The translations under genes and the position numbers were made by a program. 64,000 bases of DNA from Geomicrobium sp. JCM 19039 (GTDB taxonomy: Bacteria; Bacillota; Bacilli; Bacillales; Marinococcaceae): assembly GCF_000698145.1 (NCBI RefSeq), contig NZ_BAXB01000005.1:62001-126000 (forward strand), written 5' to 3'. Below are positions 15,796 to 25,380 of this stretch, one piece after another; positions within the stretch are counted from its first letter, which is position 1, and every line of letters begins with the position of its first letter. The notes beneath the pieces were generated by a model that did no database searches, was not told the DNA's origin, and saw only the letters and a list, made by a program, of their open reading frames with translations.

Positions 15796-16863
15796 ATGAA
15801 TCGGGGTTTTTACATTTCTGGTTTTGTAGTTTTATTTGTTCTTGCAGCGTGTGATGTGGGCGGAGTTGAGGGAGACCGGAGTGAGGAAGCCGTTCAAGGG
15901 GACGTCTCTGAAAACGGAGATTCTATTGAACTCTTAAATGTTTCCTACGATCCAACACGGGAATTTTATGATGATTATAATCAAGCGTTCGCAGACTATT
16001 GGTATGAGGAAACGGGCGACACGGTATCTATTAATCAATCCCATGGAGGGTCAGGTAGCCAAGCGCGTTCTGTGCTGGATGGTTTACAGGCCGACGTAGT
16101 TACGCTTGCTCTCGCTTATGATATTGATGTATTACAAGACCAAGAACTGTTAAATGCGGATTGGCAAGATGATTTTGATCAGAATTCATCTCCTTATACG
16201 TCAACGATTAATTTTCTCGTTCGTGAAGGAAACCCGAAAGGTATTGAAGATTGGGATGATTTGATCCGTGACGATGTTGAAGTTGTAACGCCAAATCCCA
16301 AGACTTCAGGAGGGGCAAGATGGAATTACTTAGCCGCATGGGGATATGCAGAAGAGGCTTATGGAGAAGAGGAGGCTGAGGGGTTCGTTACGGATATATA
16401 TGAAAATGTATCTGTACTTGATTCAGGTGCCAGGGGATCTACAACGTCCTTTATTGAGCGAGACATTGGTGATGTATTACTTGCTTGGGAGAATGAAGCA
16501 TTGCTAACGATCCATGAACTAAACGCCGATGACTTTGATATTGTCACTCCTTCTGTATCTATTTTGACGGAGCCGCCAGTTGCAGTCGTAAATAAGACCG
16601 TTGAACAAAAGGGAACGGGGGAAGTTTCAAATGCGTATTTAGAATATTTGTATTCTGAAGAAGGGCAAACAATTGCTGCAGAACATTTTTATCGACCAAG
16701 AGATGAAACCATCTTAAGTGAGTTTGAAGAGTATTTCCCTGAAGTTAATTTATTTACAATCGAGGAGAAATTCGGGAGTTGGGCAGAAGCGCAAGAAAAG
16801 CACTTTTCTGATGGGGGATTTTTGATCAAATTTATTCACCATAGTCAGGAGGAACCTTTTTGA
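15796..16863 (+). CDS. sbp: Sulfate ABC transporter substrate-binding lipoprotein
   Basis: Binds sulfate (or thiosulfate) outside the cell and delivers it to the CysTW permease. I use ATG 15796, after AGGAGAGG; a GTG at 15778 in frame precedes the ribosome site. The lipobox is FVLAACD, so it is a lipoprotein. Family signatures are NVSYDPTREFYDDYNQ, 'SINQSHGGSGSQARSVLDGL' and ADVVTLALAYDID near the N-terminus, and 'NPKTSGGARWNYLAAWGYA' in the middle. It is first of a four-gene operon and overlaps cysT by four bases. Confidence 0.95.
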   Translation: MNRGFYISGFVVLFVLAACDVGGVEGDRSEEAVQGDVSENGDSIELLNVSYDPTREFYDDYNQAFADYWYEETGDTVSINQSHGGSGSQARSVLDGLQADVVTLALAYDIDVLQDQELLNADWQDDFDQNSSPYTSTINFLVREGNPKGIEDWDDLIRDDVEVVTPNPKTSGGARWNYLAAWGYAEEAYGEEEAEGFVTDIYENVSVLDSGARGSTTSFIERDIGDVLLAWENEALLTIHELNADDFDIVTPSVSILTEPPVAVVNKTVEQKGTGEVSNAYLEYLYSEEGQTIAAEHFYRPRDETILSEFEEYFPEVNLFTIEEKFGSWAEAQEKHFSDGGFLIKFIHHSQEEPF

Positions 16864-17693
16864 GTCGCACTTTACCAGGATTTCCGTTTACATTTGGATT
16901 TATGATGTTCTACATGAGTTTTATTGTGTTTATTCCACTGATTGCATTGGTTTGGTATACGATGGGAATTGGTTGGGAGGGTTTTTGGAACGCCATTATC
17001 GATCCTCGCTTATTTTCGGCTCTTCGACTTAGTTTTACGGCATCCTTTATCGCAGCAATTGTAAATGGAGCATTTGGATTGCTGATTGCTTGGGTGTTAG
17101 TTCGTTATGATTTTTTTGGTAAAAGATTAATGGATGGACTTATTGACCTTCCTTTTGCTTTACCTACAGCTGTTGCAGGAATTGCACTAACGAGCTTGTA
17201 TGCTGAAAATGGATGGATCGGTTCTTTGTTAGCCCCTCTAGGCATTGAAGTCGCGTTTACTCCGGTCGGTGTAACGATAGCATTAACATTTATTGGGTTA
17301 CCTTTTGTAGTCCGGATGGTTGAGCCGGTGCTTCGCTCCTTAGATCGTGAAACGGAAGAGGCCGCTGGCCTACTTGGGGCAAGGCCTTTCACGATCTTCC
17401 GGACGGTGATGTTCCCCTTGTTATTGCCAGCAATTTTAGCTGGCATGACGCTAGCGTTTGCTCGTGCATTAGGAGAATACGGTTCCGTTGTTTTTATTGC
17501 TGGGAATATACCGATGCAAACGGAGATCGTACCTCTACTAATTATGAACAAGTTGGAACAGTTTGATTACGCGGGTGCAACGGCTATAGCGACTGTTATG
17601 CTCTTGTTGTCTTTCATTCTTTTATTCGCTGCTAACATTCTTCAGTGGTGGTTATCCAGGAAAATTGGGCAAAAGGTGGCGCATTCTTCATGA
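16860..17693 (+). CDS. cysT: Sulfate ABC transporter permease CysT
   Basis: One of two membrane subunits of the sulfate importer. It starts at TTG 16860, well spaced from AGGAGG at 16847-16852, and overlaps the sbp stop. About six hydrophobic helices are visible. The EAA loop that contacts the ATPase reads ETEEAAGLLGARPFTIFRTV. 'DLPFALPTAVAGIALTSLY' is characteristic of CysT/ModB-type permeases. The stop overlaps the cysW start (ATGA at 17690). Confidence 0.93.
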   Translation: MSRTLPGFPFTFGFMMFYMSFIVFIPLIALVWYTMGIGWEGFWNAIIDPRLFSALRLSFTASFIAAIVNGAFGLLIAWVLVRYDFFGKRLMDGLIDLPFALPTAVAGIALTSLYAENGWIGSLLAPLGIEVAFTPVGVTIALTFIGLPFVVRMVEPVLRSLDRETEEAAGLLGARPFTIFRTVMFPLLLPAILAGMTLAFARALGEYGSVVFIAGNIPMQTEIVPLLIMNKLEQFDYAGATAIATVMLLLSFILLFAANILQWWLSRKIGQKVAHSS

Positions 17694-18496
17694 CCGAATC
17701 TAAGGTTTATAAGCCAATTCTCATTGTTGCTGCCTTTCTTTTTTTAACGTTATTTCTAGTTCTTCCCTTGCTTATTATTTTCATTGGCGCTTTTAGTCAA
17801 GGGTTCTATGTATTTTGGTACTCGATTACAGAACCTGCGGCTAGGCATGCAATATTTCTCACGATAATCGTTTTAATCATTACGGTCCCATTGCACACAT
17901 TGTTTGGTTTAACTGCTGCTTGGGCTCTAACAAAGTTCCGGTTTCGAGGTCGTCAATTTATCATTACGTTAATTGAAATTCCTTTTGCTATATCTCCTGT
18001 TATTGCAGGGCTTATATTCATTATTCTCTATGGAGTAAATGGTTTTTTTGGTGAATGGTTAATAGATAATGACTTGCAAGTTATTTTTGCACTACCTGGT
18101 ATTATTCTTGCCACGATGTTTGTTACGTTACCGTTTATTGCCAGAGAGTTAATTCCATTGATGGAAGCACAAGGGACGGATGCAGAAGAAGCTTCAATCA
18201 CGCTTGGTGCTGGAGGGTTCCGTACGTTCTATCACGTAACATTTCCAGCAATTAAGTGGGGCTTACTTTATGGTGTGATTCTATGTAGTGCCCGAGCAAT
18301 TGGAGAGTTTGGAGCTGTTTCCGTAGTATCTGGAAGAATTCGAGGCGCGACAAACACAATGCCTTTACACGTCGAAATTTTATACAATGAATATCAATTT
18401 GCTTCCGCATTTTCCATCGCGTTATTGATGAGTTTATTCGCAATATTCACGATAATAATTAAACAGATAGTGGAACGAAAACAACATTTGAGGTGA
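17690..18496 (+). CDS. cysW: Sulfate ABC transporter permease CysW
   Basis: The second membrane subunit, paralogous to CysT. I take ATG 17690, which overlaps the cysT stop; the frame is open 45 bases further upstream without a ribosome site. The EAA loop is GTDAEEASITLGAGGFRTFY, and 'EIPFAISPVIAGLIFIILYG' is the CysW-type signature. SARAIGEFGAVSVVSGRIRG lies near the C-terminus. It has 268 residues with six predicted helices. Confidence 0.93.
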   Translation: MTESKVYKPILIVAAFLFLTLFLVLPLLIIFIGAFSQGFYVFWYSITEPAARHAIFLTIIVLIITVPLHTLFGLTAAWALTKFRFRGRQFIITLIEIPFAISPVIAGLIFIILYGVNGFFGEWLIDNDLQVIFALPGIILATMFVTLPFIARELIPLMEAQGTDAEEASITLGAGGFRTFYHVTFPAIKWGLLYGVILCSARAIGEFGAVSVVSGRIRGATNTMPLHVEILYNEYQFASAFSIALLMSLFAIFTIIIKQIVERKQHLR

Positions 18497-18501
18497 TTAA
18501 G

Positions 18502-19575
18502 TTGTCTATTACGATAAAAGATATCAACAAAGTGTTTGGCAAAACACCAGTCCTTAAGGATATTCATCTTAATGTTAGACAAGGGGAACTACTGGCACTC
18601 CTAGGACCTTCTGGTTCTGGAAAGACTACGCTACTTCGAATCATTGCTGGACTTGAACATGTAACAAAAGGGGACATTTATTTTGAAGATAAAAATGTGA
18701 CCCATGAAGGTGCACAAGACCGAAGTGTCGGTTTTGTATTTCAACATTATGCTTTATTCCCTCATATGAAAGTAAAAGACAACATCGCCTATGGATTGCG
18801 GGTGAGAAAAAGAAAAAGCCGACTTCCTAATGTAAAGATTACAGAAAAAGTACAAGAGCTTCTCCGGCTCGTGAAGCTTGAAGCGTTTGGTGATCATTAT
18901 CCTAACCAGTTATCAGGTGGTCAAAAACAAAGAGTAGCGCTTGCAAGGGCGTTGGCGATTAATCCATCGGTTCTGCTTCTCGACGAACCATTTGGAGCAC
19001 TAGATGCTCAAGTTAGGAAAGAGTTGCGCAAATGGCTAAAAACATTGCATAAACAAACAGGCGTGACGACATTGTTTGTCACTCATGATCAAGAGGAAGC
19101 GCTAGATGTCGCTGATCAAGTGGTCGTGTTGAAGGATGGAGAAATAATTCAGAGAGGCACACCGATTAACATTTACGAGTCGCCAAACAGCCCTTTTATG
19201 TATCGCTTTTTAGGTAACGCGAATGAATTAAATGGAGTTGTCACCAAAGATGGAGTCTCAATAGATGGTTTGACATTCGTCAGTGAATGGACACACACGA
19301 TCGGTGCAGAAATTGTTGGTTATATACGCCCCCATGAAATCTCCATTTCACACACTGAATCAAGTGAACATCAATTAGCGGTTACAATCTCTTCAATTCA
19401 TCATGTTGGTCCGGTAGTTTTTATAGAAGCAAAACGCAAACATGGTGAAAAAGAGAATGTCGAAATTGAGTTGTCAAAAAGCAAATTTGATGAATTATCC
19501 ATTCGTGTAGGGGACCATATGTACGCTCGTATCGACCGACTTAGGACCTTTGAGTCTGAGGACTACTGTATATAA
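18502..19575 (+). CDS. cysA: Sulfate ABC transporter ATP-binding protein CysA
   Basis: The ATPase that drives sulfate import. It has Walker A GPSGSGKTT, Q-loop FVFQHYALFPH, signature LSGGQKQRVALARAL, Walker B LLLDEPFGALD and the H-loop VTHDQEEALDVAD. The C-terminal third is a TOBE-like regulatory domain (VGYIRPHEISI). I prefer TTG 18502, five bases after GAGGTGA. GTG 18493 is an in-frame alternative that would overlap cysW but has no ribosome site. At 357 residues it has the usual CysA length. Confidence 0.95.
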   Translation: MSITIKDINKVFGKTPVLKDIHLNVRQGELLALLGPSGSGKTTLLRIIAGLEHVTKGDIYFEDKNVTHEGAQDRSVGFVFQHYALFPHMKVKDNIAYGLRVRKRKSRLPNVKITEKVQELLRLVKLEAFGDHYPNQLSGGQKQRVALARALAINPSVLLLDEPFGALDAQVRKELRKWLKTLHKQTGVTTLFVTHDQEEALDVADQVVVLKDGEIIQRGTPINIYESPNSPFMYRFLGNANELNGVVTKDGVSIDGLTFVSEWTHTIGAEIVGYIRPHEISISHTESSEHQLAVTISSIHHVGPVVFIEAKRKHGEKENVEIELSKSKFDELSIRVGDHMYARIDRLRTFESEDYCI

Positions 19576-19650
19576 CACTGACAATAGATTGTTTATGAAA
19601 AAGTAATGAGTAGATAAAATCAATCACTTAAACAGTAGGAGGAGATAAAG

Positions 19651-19800
19651 ATGGGAAGTAATCAAATTGGTCAATACCATGAAATTAATGAATTAATAGA
19701 GGAAATGCTAACTGGACTTCAATTTGGATATGTAACCATTACCGTTCAAGATGGCAATGTCATTCAAATAGAAAAAAATGAGAAGCATCGGCTGAAGTGA
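19651..19800 (+). CDS. yezD: YezD family small protein (DUF2292)
   Basis: A 49-residue protein with an excellent ribosome site (GTAGGAGGAGATAAAG) before ATG 19651. The sequence contains the family core FGYVTITVQDGNVIQIEK followed by NEKHR. YezD proteins are small, predicted beta-hairpin proteins of unknown activity; in B. subtilis yezD is associated with sulfur-responsive genes. Its place right after the sulfate transporter supports a role in sulfur assimilation. It could be co-transcribed with cysA, 75 bases upstream. Confidence 0.92.
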   Translation: MGSNQIGQYHEINELIEEMLTGLQFGYVTITVQDGNVIQIEKNEKHRLK

Positions 19801-20030
19801 ATGATTACTACAGCCACCATATGTAACCCTTTATTATGGGAATTATGATTGAAAAAGTTGATATGCGGATTACTTATTAACGATGAGAAGAAATTCATGC
19901 TACTCTTCGAAACAGATTGCCCTTTTTGAAAGAAGTTCAGTGCCCTTACTCATGAAAATTTGAAGTTTAATCTTTTTTAATAAGGGAAAAATGTGTACTA
20001 AGATAACAACAATTGTAGGAGGGCGCAGTG

Positions 20031-20321
20031 ATGAGTAAGAAGAGCATTTTTCTAACATCTTCAGTAGCTGCTTTGGCTGCTGGTGCAACATATTTGGTAC
20101 GTAACCCTGAGAAAAGAAAAGAATGGGCGGACCGTGCGAAATCTGGATATAATAAGATGGTCGGATCAGCAACGAATAAAAGTTCAGACATTCCACTAGA
20201 GCAACGAATTGGGAATCCCGACCCAATGGATATTAATGACAATGAAATGGTCGCAGAAGGGTCGACGTACTCGGTTGACTATTACAACAAAGAGCACGAA
20301 GACCAACCTAAACCTCACTAA
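20031..20321 (+). CDS. Hypothetical small protein with N-terminal membrane segment
   Basis: A 96-residue protein of unknown function. ATG 20031 follows AGGAGGG. Residues 5-20 are hydrophobic and alanine-rich (FLTSSVAALAAGATYLV), then basic (RNPEKRKEW), and the C-terminal half is polar and acidic. The layout resembles the YtxH-type stress-associated proteins of Bacillales, but similarity is too low to name it. It is monocistronic, with a hairpin just downstream. Confidence 0.7.
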   Translation: MSKKSIFLTSSVAALAAGATYLVRNPEKRKEWADRAKSGYNKMVGSATNKSSDIPLEQRIGNPDPMDINDNEMVAEGSTYSVDYYNKEHEDQPKPH

Positions 20322-20334
20322 ATAGAGGGATGAG

Positions 20335-20363
20335 AAGCAAGGAAGGATTTACCTTCCTTGCTT
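20335..20363 (+). terminator. Hairpin terminator after small membrane protein gene
   Basis: AAGCAAGGAAGG (20335-20346) and CCTTCCTTGCTT (20352-20363) form a perfect 12-bp stem with a 5-base loop. The T-run is weak (AATTTA). Confidence 0.7.
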
Positions 20364-20440
20364 AATTTAGGTTCAATAAGGTATACTTCAACGTAATGTT
20401 TCTCATCATTTGATTACATAATAGCTTGAGGTGTCTGCAC

Positions 20441-21286
20441 GTGATCACAAGACGAACGACGATAATTTCAGAATTGCAACGAATTGGAATTATTATTTTC
20501 GGGGCAGCTACTGCGGCTTTTGGCCTGAATTTCTTTTTGATTCCAGCAGACGTATTTGCTAGCGGCCTGACAGGGGTAGCACAGTTTGTTAATGCGCTCA
20601 TCCCGATATCTACAGGTGTATTGTTACTCGTGTTGAATATCCCGGTTGCGATCCTTGGTTGGATAAAGGTCGGCCGTTTGTTCACGTTTTATAGTTTCTT
20701 GCATGTTGCGTTAACGTCTTTCTTTTTGGAGATCATCCCAGTTCAAGGACTGACTGGAGATATTATGCTCAATGCTGTGTTTGGCGGTATTATCGTCGCT
20801 ATCGGTACGTCGTTGCCACTTCGGTTCGGTGCTTCTGCTGGTGGGTTGGATATTATTGCACTCGTATTGGCGAGAATGAGTGATCGCCCAGTTGGGGCAT
20901 ATTTCTTTATTTTGAACGCATTGATTGTTGTATCTGCAGGGTTTGCATTTGATTGGGAACAAGCGCTCTTCACGCTCGTTTCGATATATGCATCGTCTAG
21001 AATTATTGATATGGTTCACACAAGACATGTAAAGTGTACAGCGTTAATTATTACGAAAAAAGCGGACATTTTACGTGAGCGTATTCATGAGCATTTGACG
21101 CGAGGGATTACGAGAATGCCTGCAAAAGGTGGCTTTGATGCTACTGAAAAAGAAGTTCTCATGATTGTTATTACAAGGTATGAGCTCTATACGTTAAGAC
21201 AGATCACAGAAGAAGCTGACCCTGAAGCATTTACGAATATTGTTCCGACAACTGAAATCTTAGGTTCATTCCGTAAAGATGACTAG
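20441..21286 (+). CDS. YitT family membrane protein
   Basis: A member of the YitT/YqfU family: an N-terminal domain of five to six membrane helices plus a cytoplasmic DUF2179 domain. I prefer GTG 20441 with GAGGTG seven bases upstream; TTG 20426 in frame lies before that site. Signatures are FGLNFFLIPADVFASGLTGV and 'GASAGGLDIIAL' in the membrane part, and TRGITRMPAKGGFDATEKEV in DUF2179. The biochemical role is not established. It is followed 11 bases later by the BsuPI gene. Confidence 0.92.
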   Translation: MITRRTTIISELQRIGIIIFGAATAAFGLNFFLIPADVFASGLTGVAQFVNALIPISTGVLLLVLNIPVAILGWIKVGRLFTFYSFLHVALTSFFLEIIPVQGLTGDIMLNAVFGGIIVAIGTSLPLRFGASAGGLDIIALVLARMSDRPVGAYFFILNALIVVSAGFAFDWEQALFTLVSIYASSRIIDMVHTRHVKCTALIITKKADILRERIHEHLTRGITRMPAKGGFDATEKEVLMIVITRYELYTLRQITEEADPEAFTNIVPTTEILGSFRKDD

Positions 21287-21297
21287 GAGGTGGGCGT

Positions 21298-21729
21298 ATG
21301 AACTTTAGCGTAGTGGTGGAGAACGAAGAAGCCGGTAGTGTTGTTCGAGCAACGCTCTTAAATGATACGAAGGACGCGTTGCACCTTTATTTTCCCACGA
21401 GTCAGCGATTGTCCGTTCGGCTTTATGATTCGGCGGACGACAACGCGTTGGTTTATGTGTCTGAGCGGGAGTGGATGTACATGCAAGTTGTGGAGGATGT
21501 GTACGTTGCTTCTGGCGAAGAGGTTGTATATGAAGAAAAAATTCCAAGCCGGTTATTGACGGACGGACATTCCTATCAAGGGGTCGTGAATTTGACTGCA
21601 AAAAAAATGAACGGGACATCTGTTTCAGAGAAGGTACAGCAAACGGTTACATTTACACGCAAGCGTAAATACGCTTGGCTTTTTGTTTGTCAAAATTGGA
21701 AACCGTATCGCTTGGAAACAACATCATAG
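21298..21729 (+). CDS. BsuPI-domain protein (proteinase-inhibitor-like)
   Basis: A 143-codon frame with a BsuPI (intracellular proteinase inhibitor) beta-sandwich domain, starting at ATG 21298 after AGGAGGTGGG. 'HLYFPTSQRLSVRLYDSADD' is the family hallmark, with a later 'LLTDGHSYQGVVNLTAKKM' strand pair. The last 25 residues or so (after TVTFT) are suspect. They read through a terminator hairpin at 21660-21677 and into the convergent acetyltransferase gene. One missing base near 21655 would end the protein with TQA at the TAA inside the hairpin, so the true end is probably about 21667. Confidence 0.82.
   Translation: MNFSVVVENEEAGSVVRATLLNDTKDALHLYFPTSQRLSVRLYDSADDNALVYVSEREWMYMQVVEDVYVASGEEVVYEEKIPSRLLTDGHSYQGVVNLTAKKMNGTSVSEKVQQTVTFTRKRKYAWLFVCQNWKPYRLETTS
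21660..21684 (+). terminator. Terminator of yitT-BsuPI operon
   Basis: CAAGCGT (21660-21666) and ACGCTTG (21671-21677), followed by a T-run (21680-21684). Confidence 0.7.
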
Positions 21730-22142
21730 AAGCCGAGGGAGTTGTACAATTTTTTGGTTGCGATGTTGTTAACACCTGTTTCTAATTCGATCCCCTTTAA
21801 TCCATGTTGCTCTGCCCAATGAATGACGGCCAATAACAGCTTTTTGGCAATACCTTTATTACGATGACCTTCGTGTACGTATAAATCATTCAGCCAAATG
21901 TACTTGCCTCCTTTACGCAAACTGAATTGCGTATTTAAGTAGGCTGCGCCAATCATTTTTCCATCATCTTCAGCGATAAAGAGTTCAGCGTTCGTGTGAG
22001 GGGACTGTGTCTGTAGTAAAATATCGTACATGTTCTGGTAAGCATCGTCTCCACCAATGGATTCCATTTGCCCCATTAACAAATCGGCAGCTTGATGAAT
22101 CGTTTCGTTATCATGATGTTCTTCAAGTTTATAAATGTTCAT
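21690..22142 (-). CDS. GNAT family N-acetyltransferase
   Basis: A 150-residue acetyl-CoA-dependent acetyltransferase. I start at ATG 22142, which follows GAGGAGGGG on the minus strand; the open frame upstream has no ribosome site. The acetyl-CoA loop is visible as VHEGHRNKGIAKKLLLAVI (motif A, R/Q-x-x-G-x-A form), followed by ETGVNNIATKKLYNSLGF (motif B). The substrate is unknown. It converges with the BsuPI gene. Confidence 0.87.
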   Translation of the reverse strand: MNIYKLEEHHDNETIHQAADLLMGQMESIGGDDAYQNMYDILLQTQSPHTNAELFIAEDDGKMIGAAYLNTQFSLRKGGKYIWLNDLYVHEGHRNKGIAKKLLLAVIHWAEQHGLKGIELETGVNNIATKKLYNSLGFYDVVSKRYGFQF

Positions 22143-22331
22143 GACACCCCTCCTCAAAATACCCATTGCATTGAATTGTTTTCGCAGGGAATACTTCAAT
22201 TATGATAGCATAGGTATGATCATTTAGAAACGAATTGGTTTTCCCACAAAAATGTAACATCTTGTTCAAAACAGTAGGAATGACTTGTGATAAGATTGTG
22301 AGAGAAACCTCAAAGGTAATGGAGGGGTATG

Positions 22332-23256
22332 ATGGGTGAAGTGTTTGAAGTACTGTCATTCAGAGCTTTATGGACGCCTGAATTAATTGCAGTGCTTCTT
22401 ATTATAGGGGCATTATATTTTTTACTTACGAGACGTTGGCGTGCTCGTTTTACGAGTGCAGGCAAGCAAACCTTTAAGCAAGATGTAATGTTTGTGACAG
22501 GACTCGTTTGTTTGTACTTAGGTTGGGGTAGCCCGCTTTACAGTGTAGGACACATGATGGTTTCCATCCATATGATTCAAATGGTTTTCGCGTACTTTTT
22601 AGCTGTACCTTTGTTTATTCTTGCACTTCCAAAATGGCTTCTAGCCGGTGTATACAATTGGTTGGACAAGAAGGTACAACCTTTGCGTATGTTAATTTTT
22701 CATCCAATTATTGGACTCATCTTTTTTAATGCACTTTTCTCGATCTATCACATACCGGTAGTGTTTGACTTTTTAATGTTACGCCCGGGTGTTCACAGCG
22801 TATACGAGATGGTCATGTTCGTTGCTGCAATTATGATGTGGTGGCACATGCTTGCGCCTCTGCCGAGTAAACAATACTTGCACGACTTTCGAAGAATTAT
22901 TTACATCTTTGGAAACGGGATTCTCATTACACCTGCGTGTGCACTAATTATTTTTTCTGGTACCGCACTTTATGATACCTATACTGATATGAGTTTTTGG
23001 GCACAAGTGATGGCGTACTGTATTCCAGGTGGGGCGGCTGTTCCTGCATCGATGTTTGGTGGTCCAGGTTCTGGGTGGACTTGACGCATACAGTGATCAG
23101 CAACTTGGCGGTGTTGCTATGAAAGTTGGACAAGAGCTCGTGTATGGGACAACGATCGGTTTTGTCTTCAAACAATGGCTGCAAAAAGAAAGCCATCAAG
23201 ATGGCGAGTTAACGATTAGTGATATTCCGTCACACATTAAGACCGGGGAGCGCTAG
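22332..23256 (+). CDS. ctaG: Cytochrome c oxidase assembly factor CtaG (frameshifted)
   Basis: A polytopic membrane protein needed for copper insertion and assembly of the caa3-type oxidase in bacilli. The start is ATG 22332, after GGAGGGG. The membrane part shows GLVCLYLGWGSPLYSVGHMM, 'HMIQMVFAYFLAVPLFILA' and 'MMWWHMLAPLP'. The first frame stops at 23084. The C-terminal segment (GGLDAYSDQQLGGVAMKV and on to 23256) continues in another frame, the break falling around 23060-23080. DQQLGG is a conserved CtaG motif, so the gene is intact apart from an indel. A SCO-type copper chaperone gene follows, consistent with a cytochrome oxidase assembly pair. Confidence 0.88.
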
Positions 23257-23269
23257 GAGGAATCGGACT

Positions 23270-23878
23270 TTGAAACAACAGATCATAAAAACAGCGAGTC
23301 TATTCATACTGGCTGTTGTACTTAGCGGTTGTGGTTGGTTATATGACACTGGAGGGGCATCTTCAGAAAATGGTCAGGATACGTCGGACCTCGACTTGGA
23401 GATGATTGAGTTTACAGCGGTTAACCAATTTGAAGAAGAAGTAACCGAGGCAGATATGGAAGGTGAGTACTCCGTTGTGAACATGGCCTTTACTCGTTGT
23501 CCTTCGGTATGTACAATGCTTACCCCAAATATGGGCATGGTCCAAGACGGTATTGAAGAAGAAGGCATTGATGCGTCGTTGTATACCTTTACAGTAGATC
23601 CTGAATTTGACAGTCCAGAACGTTTGGAACATTACGGTGAAGCGTATGCTGCGAACTTTGACGTTTGGCAGTTTTTGACCGGATATGAATTAGAAGACAT
23701 CCAACAAATTGCAAACGAGACATTTAATTCAGTCGTACAACCAGCTGAAGACGATATTATGCATACGACGTATTTCTTCATCGTCGACCCAAACAATCAA
23801 GTGATTCGTTTTTACGATGGGTTAGCAGACGATGTTTCACCAATTGTAGAGGATTTAAAAGAACTCACAAACGAATAG
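23270..23878 (+). CDS. SCO1/SenC family copper chaperone lipoprotein
   Basis: Delivers copper to the CuA centre of cytochrome c oxidase, tethered outside the membrane. I start at TTG 23270, nine bases after AGGAGG. The lipobox is VVLSGC. The copper ligands are all present: CPSVC in 'FTRCPSVCTMLTPNMG' and the histidine in IMHTTYFFIVD. At 202 residues it matches B. subtilis YpmQ-type proteins. It lies 13 bases after ctaG, so the two are likely co-transcribed. Confidence 0.93.
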   Translation: MKQQIIKTASLFILAVVLSGCGWLYDTGGASSENGQDTSDLDLEMIEFTAVNQFEEEVTEADMEGEYSVVNMAFTRCPSVCTMLTPNMGMVQDGIEEEGIDASLYTFTVDPEFDSPERLEHYGEAYAANFDVWQFLTGYELEDIQQIANETFNSVVQPAEDDIMHTTYFFIVDPNNQVIRFYDGLADDVSPIVEDLKELTNE

Positions 23879-23902
23879 TATTCGAATAAGTCAACAGTTT
23901 CT

Positions 23903-23940
23903 CGGTCCACATAACTTCGGTTATGTGGACCGATTTTTTT
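23903..23940 (+). terminator. Strong terminator after ctaG-sco
   Basis: CGGTCCACATAAC (23903-23915), TTCG loop, GTTATGTGGACCG (23920-23932), then A and seven T. Confidence 0.95.
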
Positions 23941-24264
23941 GTGAATGTCAAAAACTAGGCAGTTGTGGTAAGAGGAGTTAGTGTTCGTAAACGTTTAGGA
24001 AAAGGGCGTTTGATCCTATATAAAAATCGTAATACGAAAAATACTTGCAATGAGGATTCGATGTAAACCTAACGAGTATATCGGTGTGGGATGTCTAGTC
24101 ACCAAGCCCCATACGCATATCAAAAAGATTCAATCATCGTCTATTTATGCGCGCATCGATACCATCCTCACCTAGTGGAAAAGTCGGCGTACTCAAGCTA
24201 CTTCGGCATTTTTTGTGTATAGGAGTCGTAAAAACATCGTTCATCTAAATTGATAAAAATACAC
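23941..24264. other. Gap upstream of arginine operon
   Basis: About 320 bases between the sco terminator and the argC promoter. I see no ORF with a ribosome site and no recognisable riboswitch. Confidence 0.5.
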
Positions 24265-24293
24265 TTGAATTAATTTTTATCCAAGTTTATAAT
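24252..24293 (+). promoter_or_regulatory. argC promoter with candidate arginine-repressor operator
   Basis: TTGAAT (24265-24270), 17 bases, TATAAT (24288-24293) is a strong vegetative promoter. GATAAAAAT (24252-24260) and ATTTTTATC (24273-24281) form a 9-bp inverted repeat around the -35 box, and TTGAATTAATTTTTA resembles the ARG box bound by ArgR/AhrC. Repression by arginine is expected. Confidence 0.72.
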
Positions 24294-24334
24294 GAACATA
24301 GATATTGTATAAATATAAATAGAGGTGAGAAATT

Positions 24335-25365
24335 ATGAAAGTGGCGATCGTCGGTGCAACAGGATATGGAGGGATTGAGCTTGTTCGAATACTCCGGCAG
24401 CACCGTCGGGTCGAAGAGCTTTCCGTCTATTCCTCATCTTATGCAGGGACTTCGTTTGGAGCGTTTTACCCGCATATTCAAGACATTTATCGAGGCATAT
24501 TGAAGAGTGTTGAAACGAAACAGTTAGCAGATGATTATGACATCGTTTTCGTCTCAGCCCCACCAGGTGTGGCGGCAGAACTGATGGAAGGGTTGCTAGA
24601 TGGTAACGCGCGCGTCATTGATTTATCAGGAGACTTCCGGATCAAAGACCGCTCAGTGTACGAAGCTTGGTACGAGCGCAACGCTGCGAAACAGTCATTC
24701 ATCCAAGAAGCAGCTTACGGTTGAGTGAGTGGAATAGAGAAAAAATTGAAAATGCACGACTGATTGCAAATCCAGGTTGTTATCCGACAGCAATCTTGAA
24801 CGGTTTAGCGCCGTTAGTGAAAGAGAACGTGCTTGATATGAGTTCGATCATCATTGATGCAAAATCTGGCACGACTGGAGCGGGAAAGACCCCGAGCGCC
24901 ATGACACATTTCTCGGAAATGAATGAGTCATTGAAAATATACAAAGTGAATGAGCATAAACATACACCAGAAATTGAACAAGAACTATCGGAATGGAATG
25001 CAGCCGCACAACCTGTCACGTTCACCCCTCATCTTGTACCGATGACAAGAGGGATCATGGCGACAATGTATGCAACGTGCCAGTCATTATCAAAGGAAGA
25101 CATTCTTGCAATCTATGAAAAATATTATAATTCCAAACCGTTCGTGCGAATTCGTAAAGATGGCTTTCCTTCGACGAAAGAAGTACATTCGAGTAATTTT
25201 AATGATATTTCCTTCTCGTTTGATGCACGGACAAATCGAATTACAGTCGTATCGGTGATTGACAACCTCATGAAAGGGGCGGCAGGGCAAGCCGTTCAGA
25301 ATATGAACATTATGCAAAAGTATGAAGAAGGAGAAGGGCTCTTCATGTTACCTGTGTTTCCATAA
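24335..25365 (+). CDS. argC: N-acetyl-gamma-glutamyl-phosphate reductase (frameshifted)
   Basis: Third step of arginine synthesis: NADPH-dependent reduction of N-acetylglutamyl phosphate to the semialdehyde. ATG 24335 follows AGAGGTGAG. N-terminal [14 protein letters not shown] binds the cofactor, and the catalytic cysteine is in ANPGCYPTA. '[12 protein letters not shown]' and '[14 protein letters not shown]' are conserved. The frame breaks near 24720: one missing T turns AYGLSEW into a premature stop. It is the first gene of the arginine operon. Confidence 0.95.
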
Positions 25366-25380
25366 AAGGAGTGTGTGAAA

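Noticed and set aside
15651-15854. 67-codon ORF over the sulfate operon leader
   Set aside because: It spans the promoter -10, the attenuator and the real sbp start; it has no ribosome site.
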